A stretch of DNA of 43,356 bases from Candidatus Tepidiaquacellales bacterium UBA2330 (GTDB taxonomy: Bacteria; Bacteroidota; Ignavibacteria; Tepidaquicellales; Tepidaquicellaceae): positions 1-43,356 of the forward strand of contig DDUU01000052.1 of the NCBI GenBank assembly GCA_002344965.1, written 5' to 3'. Made by a program: the position numbers and the translations under genes. This document shows, piece after piece, positions 17,677 to 25,257 of this stretch (position 1 is its first letter; every line of letters begins with the position of its first letter). The notes below the pieces were generated by a model that was not told the origin of the DNA, made no database searches, and saw nothing but the letters and a program-made list of their open reading frames with translations.

Positions 17677-19434
17677 TCAGTATTTTCTTTCCATCGGTTG
17701 GAATCGAGTTACGACAACCGGTTTAAATTTTAACTCAGGATCCTGATCTGCCTTCCTGAATGCAAACGTATGTTTCATCCAGTTCTGATCATCGCGTTTA
17801 GGAAAATCTTCTCTTGTATGTGCGCCTCTGCTCTCATGTCTTGCATAAGCCCCGTAAACAGTGGCTTCTGCGTTAAGCAGTAAATTATCCAGTTCAAGCG
17901 CTTCCACCAGATCCGTATTAAAAACTCTGCTTTTATCCTGAACAGCAATATTTTTAAATCTTTCCTTAAGCTCTTTAAGTTTTGATATCATTTTCCTGAG
18001 ACCTTCATCCGTTCTGAATACACCGCAGTCTTCCATCATGCTGTTCTGCAATTCAGTTCTGATGGTTGAAATTTTTTCACCGCCTTTGCTGTCCATTAGT
18101 TTCTTTATGGTTTCGTTTGTTTCTCTGCCGGCGTGTTCATTAAGATCTCCGAATGAAGCTGTTTTTAAAAATTCATGAATCGCTTTGCCTCCGCGTCTTC
18201 CGAATACCACAAGATCAAGCAGCGAATTCGTACCGAGTCTGTTTCCGCCGTGAACGGAAACGCATGCGCATTCACCCGCGGCATAAAGTCCTTTTACAAT
18301 ATCACCATTCTCATTCATTAGAACTTCACAGTTTACATTTGTCGGTATTCCTCCCATAGCATAATGCGCAGTAGGCTGTATCGGGATCGGGTCAGTAGTC
18401 GGTTCGACTCCGAGATATGTCCTTGCAAATCCGGTAATCTCAGGAAGTTTATCATCGATAACTTCTTTACCGAGATGAGTTAAATCAAGCAGGACATAAT
18501 CCGTTCCGTCACTGCCTCTGATACCTCTTCCTTCCCTGATCTCAGTTATGATAGCTCTTGAGACCATATCTCTCGGAGCCAGATCCATAACGGTCGGAGC
18601 GTATCTGATCATAAATCTCTCGCCGTCTTTATTTTTTAATATCCCGCCTTCACCTCTTGCAGCTTCGCTTACCAGAATTCCGAGTTTCCATAAACCTGTC
18701 GGATGAAACTGAAAAAATTCCATATCTTCAAGCGGCAGACCGGCTTTATAAACAAGCGCCATTCCGTCGCCTGTGCCTGCATGCGAGTTTGATGTGATCC
18801 TGAAAACTCTGCCGTAACCGCCTGTTGCAATCAGTACAGCCTTTGCCTGAAATATATGCTGCTCGCTTGTAGCAATATCAAAAGCAACCACGCCTTTGCA
18901 CACACCGTCTTCCACCAGCAGCTCCGTCACAAAATATTCCGAAAAGAAAGTAACCTGATTTTTAACTGTATTCTCATACAAAGTCTGAAGCATAACATGA
19001 CCTGTTCTGTCAGCAGAATAGCATGCTCTTTTCACAGAAACTCTCTTACCGTAAGGATCATTCATATCTGCAGGTTTTGTATGACCGCCGAATTGTCTCT
19101 GAGCAATTTTTCCGTCTTCATTTCTGCTGAACGGCATTCCCATATGTTCCAGCTCCATAATCGCTCTGATAGCGTCTTTACACATCACCTCTATACTATC
19201 CTGATCTCCGAGATAATCGCTTCCTTTCACTGTATCAAAAGCATGATTTTCCCAGCTGTCTTCTTCCATATTGGAAAGCGCAGCGCAGACGCCGCCCTGC
19301 GCAGTACCGGTATGAGAGCGTGTTGGAAATACTTTTGAGATCACGGCGCATGAATATTCCTTCGGAATTTCTACTGCCGCTCTGAGTCCGGCGCCGCCTG
19401 CACCCACAATTACCACATCAAACTTTTTAATCAT
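17677..19434 (-). CDS. sdhA: Succinate dehydrogenase/fumarate reductase flavoprotein subunit
   Basis: Oxidises succinate to fumarate (or the reverse) using covalently bound FAD. The 585 residues begin with the Rossmann motif VVIVGAGGAGLRAA. His41 in TRSHTGTAQGG is the expected covalent FAD ligand. HPTGL, SEAARGEGG, the active-site APRDMVSRA segment, HYAMGGIPTN and GGNRLGTNSLLDLVVFGRR are all in place. The C-terminus has the ESRGAHTREDFPKRDD segment typical of SDH flavoproteins. It follows a protease-TPR gene by 39 bases and is coupled to a secreted-protein gene that separates it from sdhB. The direction of the reaction in vivo cannot be told from sequence. Confidence 0.96.
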   Translation of the reverse strand: MIKKFDVVIVGAGGAGLRAAVEIPKEYSCAVISKVFPTRSHTGTAQGGVCAALSNMEEDSWENHAFDTVKGSDYLGDQDSIEVMCKDAIRAIMELEHMGMPFSRNEDGKIAQRQFGGHTKPADMNDPYGKRVSVKRACYSADRTGHVMLQTLYENTVKNQVTFFSEYFVTELLVEDGVCKGVVAFDIATSEQHIFQAKAVLIATGGYGRVFRITSNSHAGTGDGMALVYKAGLPLEDMEFFQFHPTGLWKLGILVSEAARGEGGILKNKDGERFMIRYAPTVMDLAPRDMVSRAIITEIREGRGIRGSDGTDYVLLDLTHLGKEVIDDKLPEITGFARTYLGVEPTTDPIPIQPTAHYAMGGIPTNVNCEVLMNENGDIVKGLYAAGECACVSVHGGNRLGTNSLLDLVVFGRRGGKAIHEFLKTASFGDLNEHAGRETNETIKKLMDSKGGEKISTIRTELQNSMMEDCGVFRTDEGLRKMISKLKELKERFKNIAVQDKSRVFNTDLVEALELDNLLLNAEATVYGAYARHESRGAHTREDFPKRDDQNWMKHTFAFRKADQDPELKFKPVVVTRFQPMERKY

Positions 19435-19473
19435 ATTAATATATTTAAACCCTTTAAAATTATTTTTTTAAAA

Positions 19474-21123
19474 TCATTCGTCAAGTTTTTTAATAGCTCT
19501 GAGCAACCTTGATTTCTTTTTATTTGAAGCTTCATCAAAACCTCCGCTTGTTTTCAGATCCATGTAATAAAGAATCGCTTCAAGCTTTTTTTCTTCCTTC
19601 ACCGCTATCATTCCCAGATAATACAGCAGGTCGGTATCATACGGCGGAAATCCCGTATTTTCAAGTTCTTTAAAATAACTTTTTTCCAGATAAGATTTTG
19701 CCTTTTTCAGATCTTTGTATTCTTCGAAATAAATCTTGCCGAGCCGCGTGTATGCCTGACTGTAATTCGGATCGTATCTTAAAATTTTATTATACTCTTC
19801 CACCGCTCTTTTAAAATCCTTTTTCTCTTCGTGAATGTAAGCAATCTGAAAATTTATATAATATAATGACCTGTCCTGATCCAGCATCTTATTATAAAAT
19901 TTCAGCGCTTCATCATACTTACCGGAGTTTGTATAAGCTGATGCAAGCTTTGATGAAATCTGATTTAGAAGACTGTCAGAATCAAACTTCCCGAGTATTC
20001 TTTTGTAAAGCTCTTCTGTCTTTTCGGCGTTTTCAGTAGTTACATACAGGTCAAGAAGTTCTTCATATACATAAAACGAATCAGGTTTCATATCAATACA
20101 TCTGGTCAGCAGATTTTCTATCTTGACAAACTTTATCTTATTTGCGGAATCCTGTCTCAGCACGTAATCATCAACGGTCTTAAGAGAGTCTTTCAGCTTA
20201 GTATAATACCAGTCCGAAGTAAGCTGATATTTAAGATTCACTGCGTTCTTAAAATTAGAATTGAAGAGGTCATCTTCTTTTTTTAAAATAAGTTCTTCCG
20301 TAATTTCTCCGTCACTGATCAGAGCGGCATCCATAAACTTTTTAAAAGTATTTATCGCTACCGCAAAATTTAGGTTTCCGTATCCTGAATAAGTATAGGT
20401 TGTAATTCCAATGACTTCGCCTTTTCTGTTAAACAAAGCGCCGCCGCTGTTTCCCGGAGATATTGCGGCAGTAACCTGAATTACTTTTTCGAATGTCTTT
20501 TCATTTGAAATATAAGTGTAAGGGTCCGTGAAATTTACTTTCTCGTTATCGCGGATTGCTGCTACAATGCCTGATGAAATTGTATATTCAAATCCCAGTG
20601 GACTGCCGACTGCAAAAACTTCCTGACCGGCTTTTACATCATCCGAATTTCCAAGTTTTACCGGCTGAAAAGTTATACCCGGCGAGTTCACAATCTTGAT
20701 AAGAGCAAAATCATTTTTATCATCAGACATTATTTTTTCCGCATGAAAAAAATTACCGTTGCTTGTCTTTACAATCAGACTGTCGATGTTTTCAATAACG
20801 TGATGGTTTGTCCCGATCAGACCGTCTTCAGAAAGTATAAAACCGCTGCCGTTGAGAACAGTAGTATCAATGTATCTTGCAAGGTTATATGAATAAAAAT
20901 TATTATCAGAAAACCAAATGGAGATAAGAGCTTCCTTATTATTGTCAATTATCTGTTCGGCATTAAACTCATCATCATTTAAAGCTGATCCCGGACTCAC
21001 TGTTACATTTTGAGAAAAGGAATAATCAGATACCGTATTGAAAAAAATTATAAACAGAGTTATAAATATTTTTACGGGATCAAAAAGTAAATTCGATATT
21101 AATTTTTGAAATGTGACTGACAT
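19474..21123 (-). CDS. Exported trypsin-like serine protease (S1C) with TPR repeats, no PDZ
   Basis: I place the start at ATG 21123, five bases after the enoyl-CoA hydratase stop, rather than at 21144 inside it. The 549-residue product has an N-terminal hydrophobic segment ending near YSFSQ, then a trypsin-like domain with the full triad: His108 in IGTNHHVIE, Asp138 in KNDFALIKI and Ser226 in SPGNSGGALF. The oxyanion region and GSPLGFEYTISSG are DegP/HtrA-like. No PDZ domain follows; instead residues ~330-545 are TPR-like helical repeats (for example DEALKFYNKMLDQD and RAVEEYNKILRYDPN). An envelope protease or chaperone whose partners bind through TPRs is likely. Confidence 0.88.
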   Translation of the reverse strand: MSVTFQKLISNLLFDPVKIFITLFIIFFNTVSDYSFSQNVTVSPGSALNDDEFNAEQIIDNNKEALISIWFSDNNFYSYNLARYIDTTVLNGSGFILSEDGLIGTNHHVIENIDSLIVKTSNGNFFHAEKIMSDDKNDFALIKIVNSPGITFQPVKLGNSDDVKAGQEVFAVGSPLGFEYTISSGIVAAIRDNEKVNFTDPYTYISNEKTFEKVIQVTAAISPGNSGGALFNRKGEVIGITTYTYSGYGNLNFAVAINTFKKFMDAALISDGEITEELILKKEDDLFNSNFKNAVNLKYQLTSDWYYTKLKDSLKTVDDYVLRQDSANKIKFVKIENLLTRCIDMKPDSFYVYEELLDLYVTTENAEKTEELYKRILGKFDSDSLLNQISSKLASAYTNSGKYDEALKFYNKMLDQDRSLYYINFQIAYIHEEKKDFKRAVEEYNKILRYDPNYSQAYTRLGKIYFEEYKDLKKAKSYLEKSYFKELENTGFPPYDTDLLYYLGMIAVKEEKKLEAILYYMDLKTSGGFDEASNKKKSRLLRAIKKLDE

Positions 21124-21128
21124 TGAAT

Positions 21129-21941
21129 TTATCTGCCCTTCCATTCCGCTTTCCTTTTTTCAACAAAAGCTTTCATTCCTTCAAATTTATCTTCCGTAGC
21201 AAACAGCAGATAGAAATTTTTTCTTTCGAATTCAAGACCGGCTTCTATAGTCGAGTCAAATGATTTCAATATACACTCTTTGGCAAGCTGAACGGCGATA
21301 GTCGGTCTGGAAGAAATTTCCTTTGCGAGCTCTAAAGCTTCATCCAGATAAATTTCATTTTCGACTACTCTGGTTACAAGTCCCGCTTCAAACATTTCTT
21401 CAGCGGAAAACATTTTACCGGTAAGTATCATTTCCATTGCGCGCGCTTTGCCGACAGCTTTCGTAAGCCGCTGAGTACCGCCTGCTCCGGGAATGACAGC
21501 AAGATTTATTTCAGGCTGACCGAATTTAGCGCTCTTTGCAGCGATTATCATATCGCATGTCATTGCCAGCTCACATCCGCCGCCAAGCGCAAATCCGCTG
21601 ACTGCAGCTATTACCGGCTTTTTAATTTTTCTTATCCTGTCCCATCTTGCAAACTGATCCCTGAGCAGCATCTCGATCGCCGTGGCTTCAGCCATTTCCT
21701 TTATATCTGCGCCTGCGGCAAAGGCTTTTGCGTTTCCTGTCAGCACCATGCATCCGGTCTCAGCGTCTTTGTCAAATGACTCAAGAGTCTCCACCACTTC
21801 CTTCATAAGATCAATATTCAAAGCGTTAAGAGCGTCCGGTCTGTTAAGCCGGATCAAACCGACTTTCAGACCTTTGGGGTTATCTATTTCCGAAACCAGT
21901 ATGTTATTAAATTTTTCGTTCAGGCGGGTTTTATCACTCAT
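21129..21941 (-). CDS. Enoyl-CoA hydratase/isomerase (crotonase family)
   Basis: 270 residues, hydrating 2-enoyl-CoA in fatty-acid or amino-acid breakdown. Crotonase signatures are intact: RLNRPDALNALN, the oxyanion-hole segment AFAAGADIKEMA, GFALGGGCELAMTCD with the first catalytic Glu, and FGQPEINLAVIPGAGGTQRL with the second. Both Glu residues point to a true hydratase rather than an inactive relative. It heads the minus-strand run that continues into the protease and SDH genes with almost no spacing. Confidence 0.93.
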   Translation of the reverse strand: MSDKTRLNEKFNNILVSEIDNPKGLKVGLIRLNRPDALNALNIDLMKEVVETLESFDKDAETGCMVLTGNAKAFAAGADIKEMAEATAIEMLLRDQFARWDRIRKIKKPVIAAVSGFALGGGCELAMTCDMIIAAKSAKFGQPEINLAVIPGAGGTQRLTKAVGKARAMEMILTGKMFSAEEMFEAGLVTRVVENEIYLDEALELAKEISSRPTIAVQLAKECILKSFDSTIEAGLEFERKNFYLLFATEDKFEGMKAFVEKRKAEWKGR

Positions 21942-22120
21942 TTACTGAATATATTTTTTTAAACTTTTTATTTGAAATTATGACAAATTACTCACATTGA
22001 GCTATAATTACAATGTTAAATATTGGGTGAAAAGCAACTGAAATTCAAAGCTGTCCAAAAATTTTTTTGAATAAGAAAATTTTCGTCAAATTTATATTAT
22101 TTTTGTATTTTTATATCAAT

Positions 22121-22261
22121 CTATTTAGAAGACCCGCCTTTGAAAAATAGTTGAAAGAATTCATGAGCAATTGCGTCAAAAAAATTTCCTTGATTGAGAA
22201 ATTTGCGAAGCAAATTTTGAGTTGGAAATTTTACAGCAATTGGGAAAAATAATTCCGGCAA
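22121..22261 (-). other. Candidate 46-residue frame or coding remnant
   Basis: On the minus strand a frame runs without stops from a TGA at about 22307 to TAG at 22121. A TTG at 22261 could start a 46-residue product containing TQNLLRKFLNQGNFFDAIAH and EFFQLFFKGG. The text looks protein-like, but it overlaps the inverted repeat and has no ATG or visible ribosome site. A remnant or a repeat-encoded peptide is as likely as a gene. Confidence 0.25.
22168..22241. repeat. Nested inverted repeat with perfect 8-bp hairpin core
   Basis: The core AAATTTGC-GAA-GCAAATTT (22199-22217) is a perfect hairpin. It sits inside AAATTTCC (22182-22189) and GGAAATTT (22224-22231), and again between two CAATTG motifs near 22168 and 22236. 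The three nested pairs give an imperfect ~75-bp palindrome, suggestive of a small mobile repeat or structured RNA. Confidence 0.5.
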
Positions 22262-22449
22262 TATTTCATTAACGGAGATTTTTCTCAGGTATTTTCTTTT
22301 GATCTGTCAAAAGAAAGTACTTTAAAAGCGATACAACTTTAATTTTAAAACTAAACGTTTTGGAAAGATGTGACTGAAATGATGCGCTGTTTAAAAACAG
22401 GCAGTAAAGAACTGTAACAGTTCGGATTTATTTAAACAAAAGTCACGGA

Positions 22450-22947
22450 TTATCGATTTATAAGTAATTCATTATCAGCTTCAGTTTCTCTGAGATCAAT
22501 ATTATTTTCTATAACTGATTTCAGATTAGTGAGAAAAAAAACCCAGCACACGCAGCAGTTAATATATTCGAATTCATTTTTGACAGCTGAATCCTGATAT
22601 TTCTGAGTAAGAATCAGCTTGGTTTTTTTACCTGTTTCAGATAAATTCATATTCACCAGAAACGACGGACCGAAAGTAAATCCGAATGATTTATCTTTTT
22701 CTGAAACTGTAACATGACCTTTTAATTCAAGATCCTTATTGAGCCATTTCCATAAAAAGGAATCACCTTTTCTTGCGGTTTCATTTCCAAGTCGGATGCT
22801 TTTATCGCCGTAATAATAATTTGCGCTGCCGATAAACCATTTAGAGATTCCTGTTCCCGTGGAAAGAAATCCGAATACCTCTTCGGGAGAAGCTTTAAGT
22901 AAAATGCCGTGTGAAAATTCCCGGCTGCTGAAATTTTTTTCTGTCAT
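22450..22947 (-). CDS. SRPBCC / AHSA1-like domain protein
   Basis: 165 residues of the START/Bet v1-like fold. The N-terminal HGILLKASPEEVFGFLSTGTGISKWFIGSA is the typical AHSA1 opening in which a helix follows KASPEEVF and the conserved W marks the cavity edge. Mid strands KGHVTVSEKDKSFGFTFG and KLILTQKY and a C-terminal helix (CCVCWVFFLTNLKSVIE) complete the fold. Such proteins bind hydrophobic ligands or act in stress response; the ligand is unknown. It lies six bases after the DUF4406-like gene, probably in one transcript. Confidence 0.78.
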   Translation of the reverse strand: MTEKNFSSREFSHGILLKASPEEVFGFLSTGTGISKWFIGSANYYYGDKSIRLGNETARKGDSFLWKWLNKDLELKGHVTVSEKDKSFGFTFGPSFLVNMNLSETGKKTKLILTQKYQDSAVKNEFEYINCCVCWVFFLTNLKSVIENNIDLRETEADNELLINR

Positions 22948-22953
22948 AAAATT

Positions 22954-23286
22954 TTAATTGCTTACAGGAGGAATTTCAGAAACAGAATAATAAACCGGCA
23001 GACCTTTTGATCTTACATGATCCCTTTCCCTGTCCGCTCCCGGGCTTTCCCCAATGATAAGAATAGCGTCACATTTATCTATCACAGCCATTGAGATATC
23101 CATTATTGCTTTATACTTATCTGCAGCATCAGATCTTTCGACTACCGGCAGGGCGGCATTGACACCGATAAGCGGTATATGTCCGAGCGCAAGTACTTCA
23201 GCCGCCGCGTCATTCATAGCGTTAAGATTTTTTTTTCTTTCCTCATTTGTCTCAGCGGAATAGGGACCGGCGACTCCGATTATCAT
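22954..23286 (-). CDS. DUF4406 / nucleoside 2-deoxyribosyltransferase-like protein
   Basis: 110 residues beginning with MIIGVAGPYSAE, the Rossmann-like opening of the DUF4406 and nucleoside 2-deoxyribosyltransferase-like group. IMDISMAVIDKCDAILIIGESPGADRE follows, containing the acidic and small-residue motif of the nucleoside-binding site. A nucleotide-related role is inferred from the fold only. It lies between VOC and SRPBCC genes with short spacing (24 and 6 bases). Confidence 0.75.
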   Translation of the reverse strand: MIIGVAGPYSAETNEERKKNLNAMNDAAAEVLALGHIPLIGVNAALPVVERSDAADKYKAIMDISMAVIDKCDAILIIGESPGADRERDHVRSKGLPVYYSVSEIPPVSN

Positions 23287-23310
23287 ATTAAAATTTTTAT
23301 TATACTGAAA

Positions 23311-23709
23311 CTATTCTCCGGGAAGTAATTGCACAAATACAATTTCATTTCCGTAAAGGTCATATACATGAACAGACATATAATCATCTGTGATAATAGG
23401 TTCAGTTTTAAACTTAACTCCTTTTTCCGAAAAACTTTCCGTCATTTCTTCAAGAGAATCTGTGTACATAACCAGCAAAGGCATTCCGGCAGTCTGTTTG
23501 CCTACAAGATTTTTTTGTTCTTCTGTCTCGGCTTTTATAAACCACAGTCCTGCGCGCGATTCACCGCCGAATGAAATGTGAAGATATCTTTTTCCGTCGA
23601 ACTGTGTTATGTCAAAAAATTTTTTACAGTTGAAATTCTCTTTATAGAATTCAAACGCCTCGTCGTAATCATTTACAAGGATCACGACTCTGCCGAGATC
23701 AGTTTTCAT
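23311..23709 (-). CDS. VOC-family (glyoxalase-like) protein
   Basis: 132 residues from ATG 23709. An in-frame start at 23811 would add 34 basic, low-similarity residues before the family's normal beginning (KTDLGRVVILVNDYDEAFEFYKENF), so I prefer the inner ATG. The protein has the paired beta-alpha-beta-beta-beta layout of vicinal oxygen chelate proteins, ending in MSVHVYDLYGNEIVFVQ where the terminal Glu is a likely metal ligand. The substrate is unknown. It is the first gene of a three-gene minus-strand cluster, divergent from a WYL regulator. Confidence 0.82.
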   Translation of the reverse strand: MKTDLGRVVILVNDYDEAFEFYKENFNCKKFFDITQFDGKRYLHISFGGESRAGLWFIKAETEEQKNLVGKQTAGMPLLVMYTDSLEEMTESFSEKGVKFKTEPIITDDYMSVHVYDLYGNEIVFVQLLPGE

Positions 23710-23921
23710 AATATGAAAATTTTGTTTATAAAACTTCTGCTTTATAAAAACAGGAGATCTTTTCTTGCCGATAGTTTTTATTAAATTAAACATAATTGAA
23801 TTTTTATACAATTGTTATAATAAATCTCTGCGTAAGTTTCTGTCAGAAAGGAGCTGAAATAAAATAGCTGATAAAAAATTTTTCATTAAAACTATATTAA
23901 AGTATCTATATATTCTTGTAT

Positions 23922-24929
23922 ATGAAAAAAAAGAACGTAAAAAAATCCGGCGGTTTAAACATTCCTCAGATAATGCGTATTGCATATATTGATATTGAAA
24001 TATCCAAAGGAAATTTTCCCGGCGCAGAAAAATTATCAAAGGATTATCAGGTCAGCACAAAAACTATAAAAAGAACAATTGATTTTATGAAAACTTTTTA
24101 TAATGCTCCGATAAAGTATGACAGGAAAATTAACGGTTATTATTATACAGATAAGAAATTCAAGCTGCTGCAGTTTGATTTTGATGATAAAGATCTTCAC
24201 ACGCTTGCGCTGCTGAATAAAGCGGTAAAAATTTCGAAAGTGAATCCGTTCGGCGAAAACCTTGATTCCTTTTTTAATAAAATTTATTTTATCTATAAGG
24301 ACAGATACAGCATTCAGCTTAAAGACGTGGAAGACAACATCAGCTTCAGGATCAGGAATACGAGGATTGTAGATAATGAGATCTTCATAAAACTGAACAA
24401 AGCAATTACCGATTGTGAAAGTCTGGAATGTCTTTACCGGACTGCATATTCAGGCAGGACAGGAAAGAGGACACTGGATCCGTATCATCTTGTAAACGAT
24501 AAAGGAGAATGGTATCTGATTGCTTTTTGTCACAGGGATAAAATGATAAAACTGTTTTCCGTCAGCAGATTTGACAGTGCAGAGTCATGCGGCAGGCAGT
24601 TTACGCCTGATGCAAAATTTGATGTTGATAAATTTTTTGAGGACAGTTTCGGAATTTTTAATAATCATAAGAAAATTAAAGTAAGAATTTATTTTGAAAA
24701 AGGAGCCGCCAGATATGTGAAGGAAAAAATTTGGCATAATTCGCAGGTTATAAAAGAGAATCCGGACGGCAGCTTAATACTTGAAATGAAAGTGAACGGC
24801 TCTTCTGAAATAAAACACTGGATTTTAAGCTGGGGAAAAAGCTGCATATTGCTGTCACCTAAAAAGCTCGTAAATGAAATTAAGAATGATCTTACCGATG
24901 CGTTAAAAAAATACGAATCATCTTCCTGA
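23922..24929 (+). CDS. WYL-domain transcriptional regulator (YafY-like)
   Basis: 335 residues from ATG 23922; a TTG two codons earlier is possible. The N-terminal winged helix (about residues 10-70) contains GAEKLSKDYQVSTKTIKRTIDFMK, a recognisable DNA-binding helix, followed by the WYL domain (about 140-235) with SLECLYRTAYSGRTGKRTLDPYHLVNDKGEWYLIAFCH, the WYL motif appearing as GEWYLIA. A C-terminal WCX-like extension ends the protein. Such regulators often sense nucleic-acid or nucleotide ligands. It is divergent from the VOC/DUF4406/SRPBCC cluster, its most obvious candidate target. Confidence 0.88.
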   Translation: MKKKNVKKSGGLNIPQIMRIAYIDIEISKGNFPGAEKLSKDYQVSTKTIKRTIDFMKTFYNAPIKYDRKINGYYYTDKKFKLLQFDFDDKDLHTLALLNKAVKISKVNPFGENLDSFFNKIYFIYKDRYSIQLKDVEDNISFRIRNTRIVDNEIFIKLNKAITDCESLECLYRTAYSGRTGKRTLDPYHLVNDKGEWYLIAFCHRDKMIKLFSVSRFDSAESCGRQFTPDAKFDVDKFFEDSFGIFNNHKKIKVRIYFEKGAARYVKEKIWHNSQVIKENPDGSLILEMKVNGSSEIKHWILSWGKSCILLSPKKLVNEIKNDLTDALKKYESSS

Positions 24930-25257
24930 ACTTAAGACTTTCCAGGCTCTTTCCGGTTTTAAAAATAAAATACATTTCCGTTTGCAGAAATTATATCAGC
25001 TTACATAAGGACATTGTTTGTCCGTTAATGATTGTATTTTATTAATGATTAAAATTACAGAAAGGGAAGATTAAATGTGAAAGATTTTTTTTAAAGCTGA
25101 ACTAAATCTTTCTTTAAAGATCATAACACGCCGAAATACCGCTTAAAATTTAACCGTGTTAAAATCAGCAGGTAAGTTATCTTTTACCCTCTTAAATGAA
25201 AAAGCCGGACTGCTTTTAAGTAATCCGGCTTTTTAAAGTTAAAATTTCTTTTTCAGA
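24930..25257. other. 328-bp intergenic region between convergent genes
   Basis: No gene seen. It contains a small hairpin GGACA-TTGTT-TGTCC near 25010-25024, a repeated TTAATGATT string, and a strong terminator at its far end (listed separately). Nothing resembles a known small RNA. Confidence 0.6.
25199..25234. terminator. Terminator downstream of nrdJ
   Basis: AAAAAGCCGGA (25199-25209) pairs perfectly with TCCGGCTTTTT (25224-25234), an 11-bp stem with a 14-base loop and flanking A/T runs. It sits 24 bases beyond the nrdJ stop on the minus strand. Confidence 0.9.

Larger units (their letters stand above)
21942..22449. other. 508-bp intergenic region
   Basis: No convincing gene. It is AT-rich and holds the enoyl-CoA hydratase promoter side and, at 22121-22261, a minus-strand open frame overlapping a nested inverted repeat (described separately). 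The remainder shows nothing I can name. Confidence 0.6.

Noticed and set aside
19474..21123. Calling the protease DegP/HtrA
   Set aside because: The trypsin-like domain fits, but there is no PDZ domain; TPR repeats occupy the C-terminal half.
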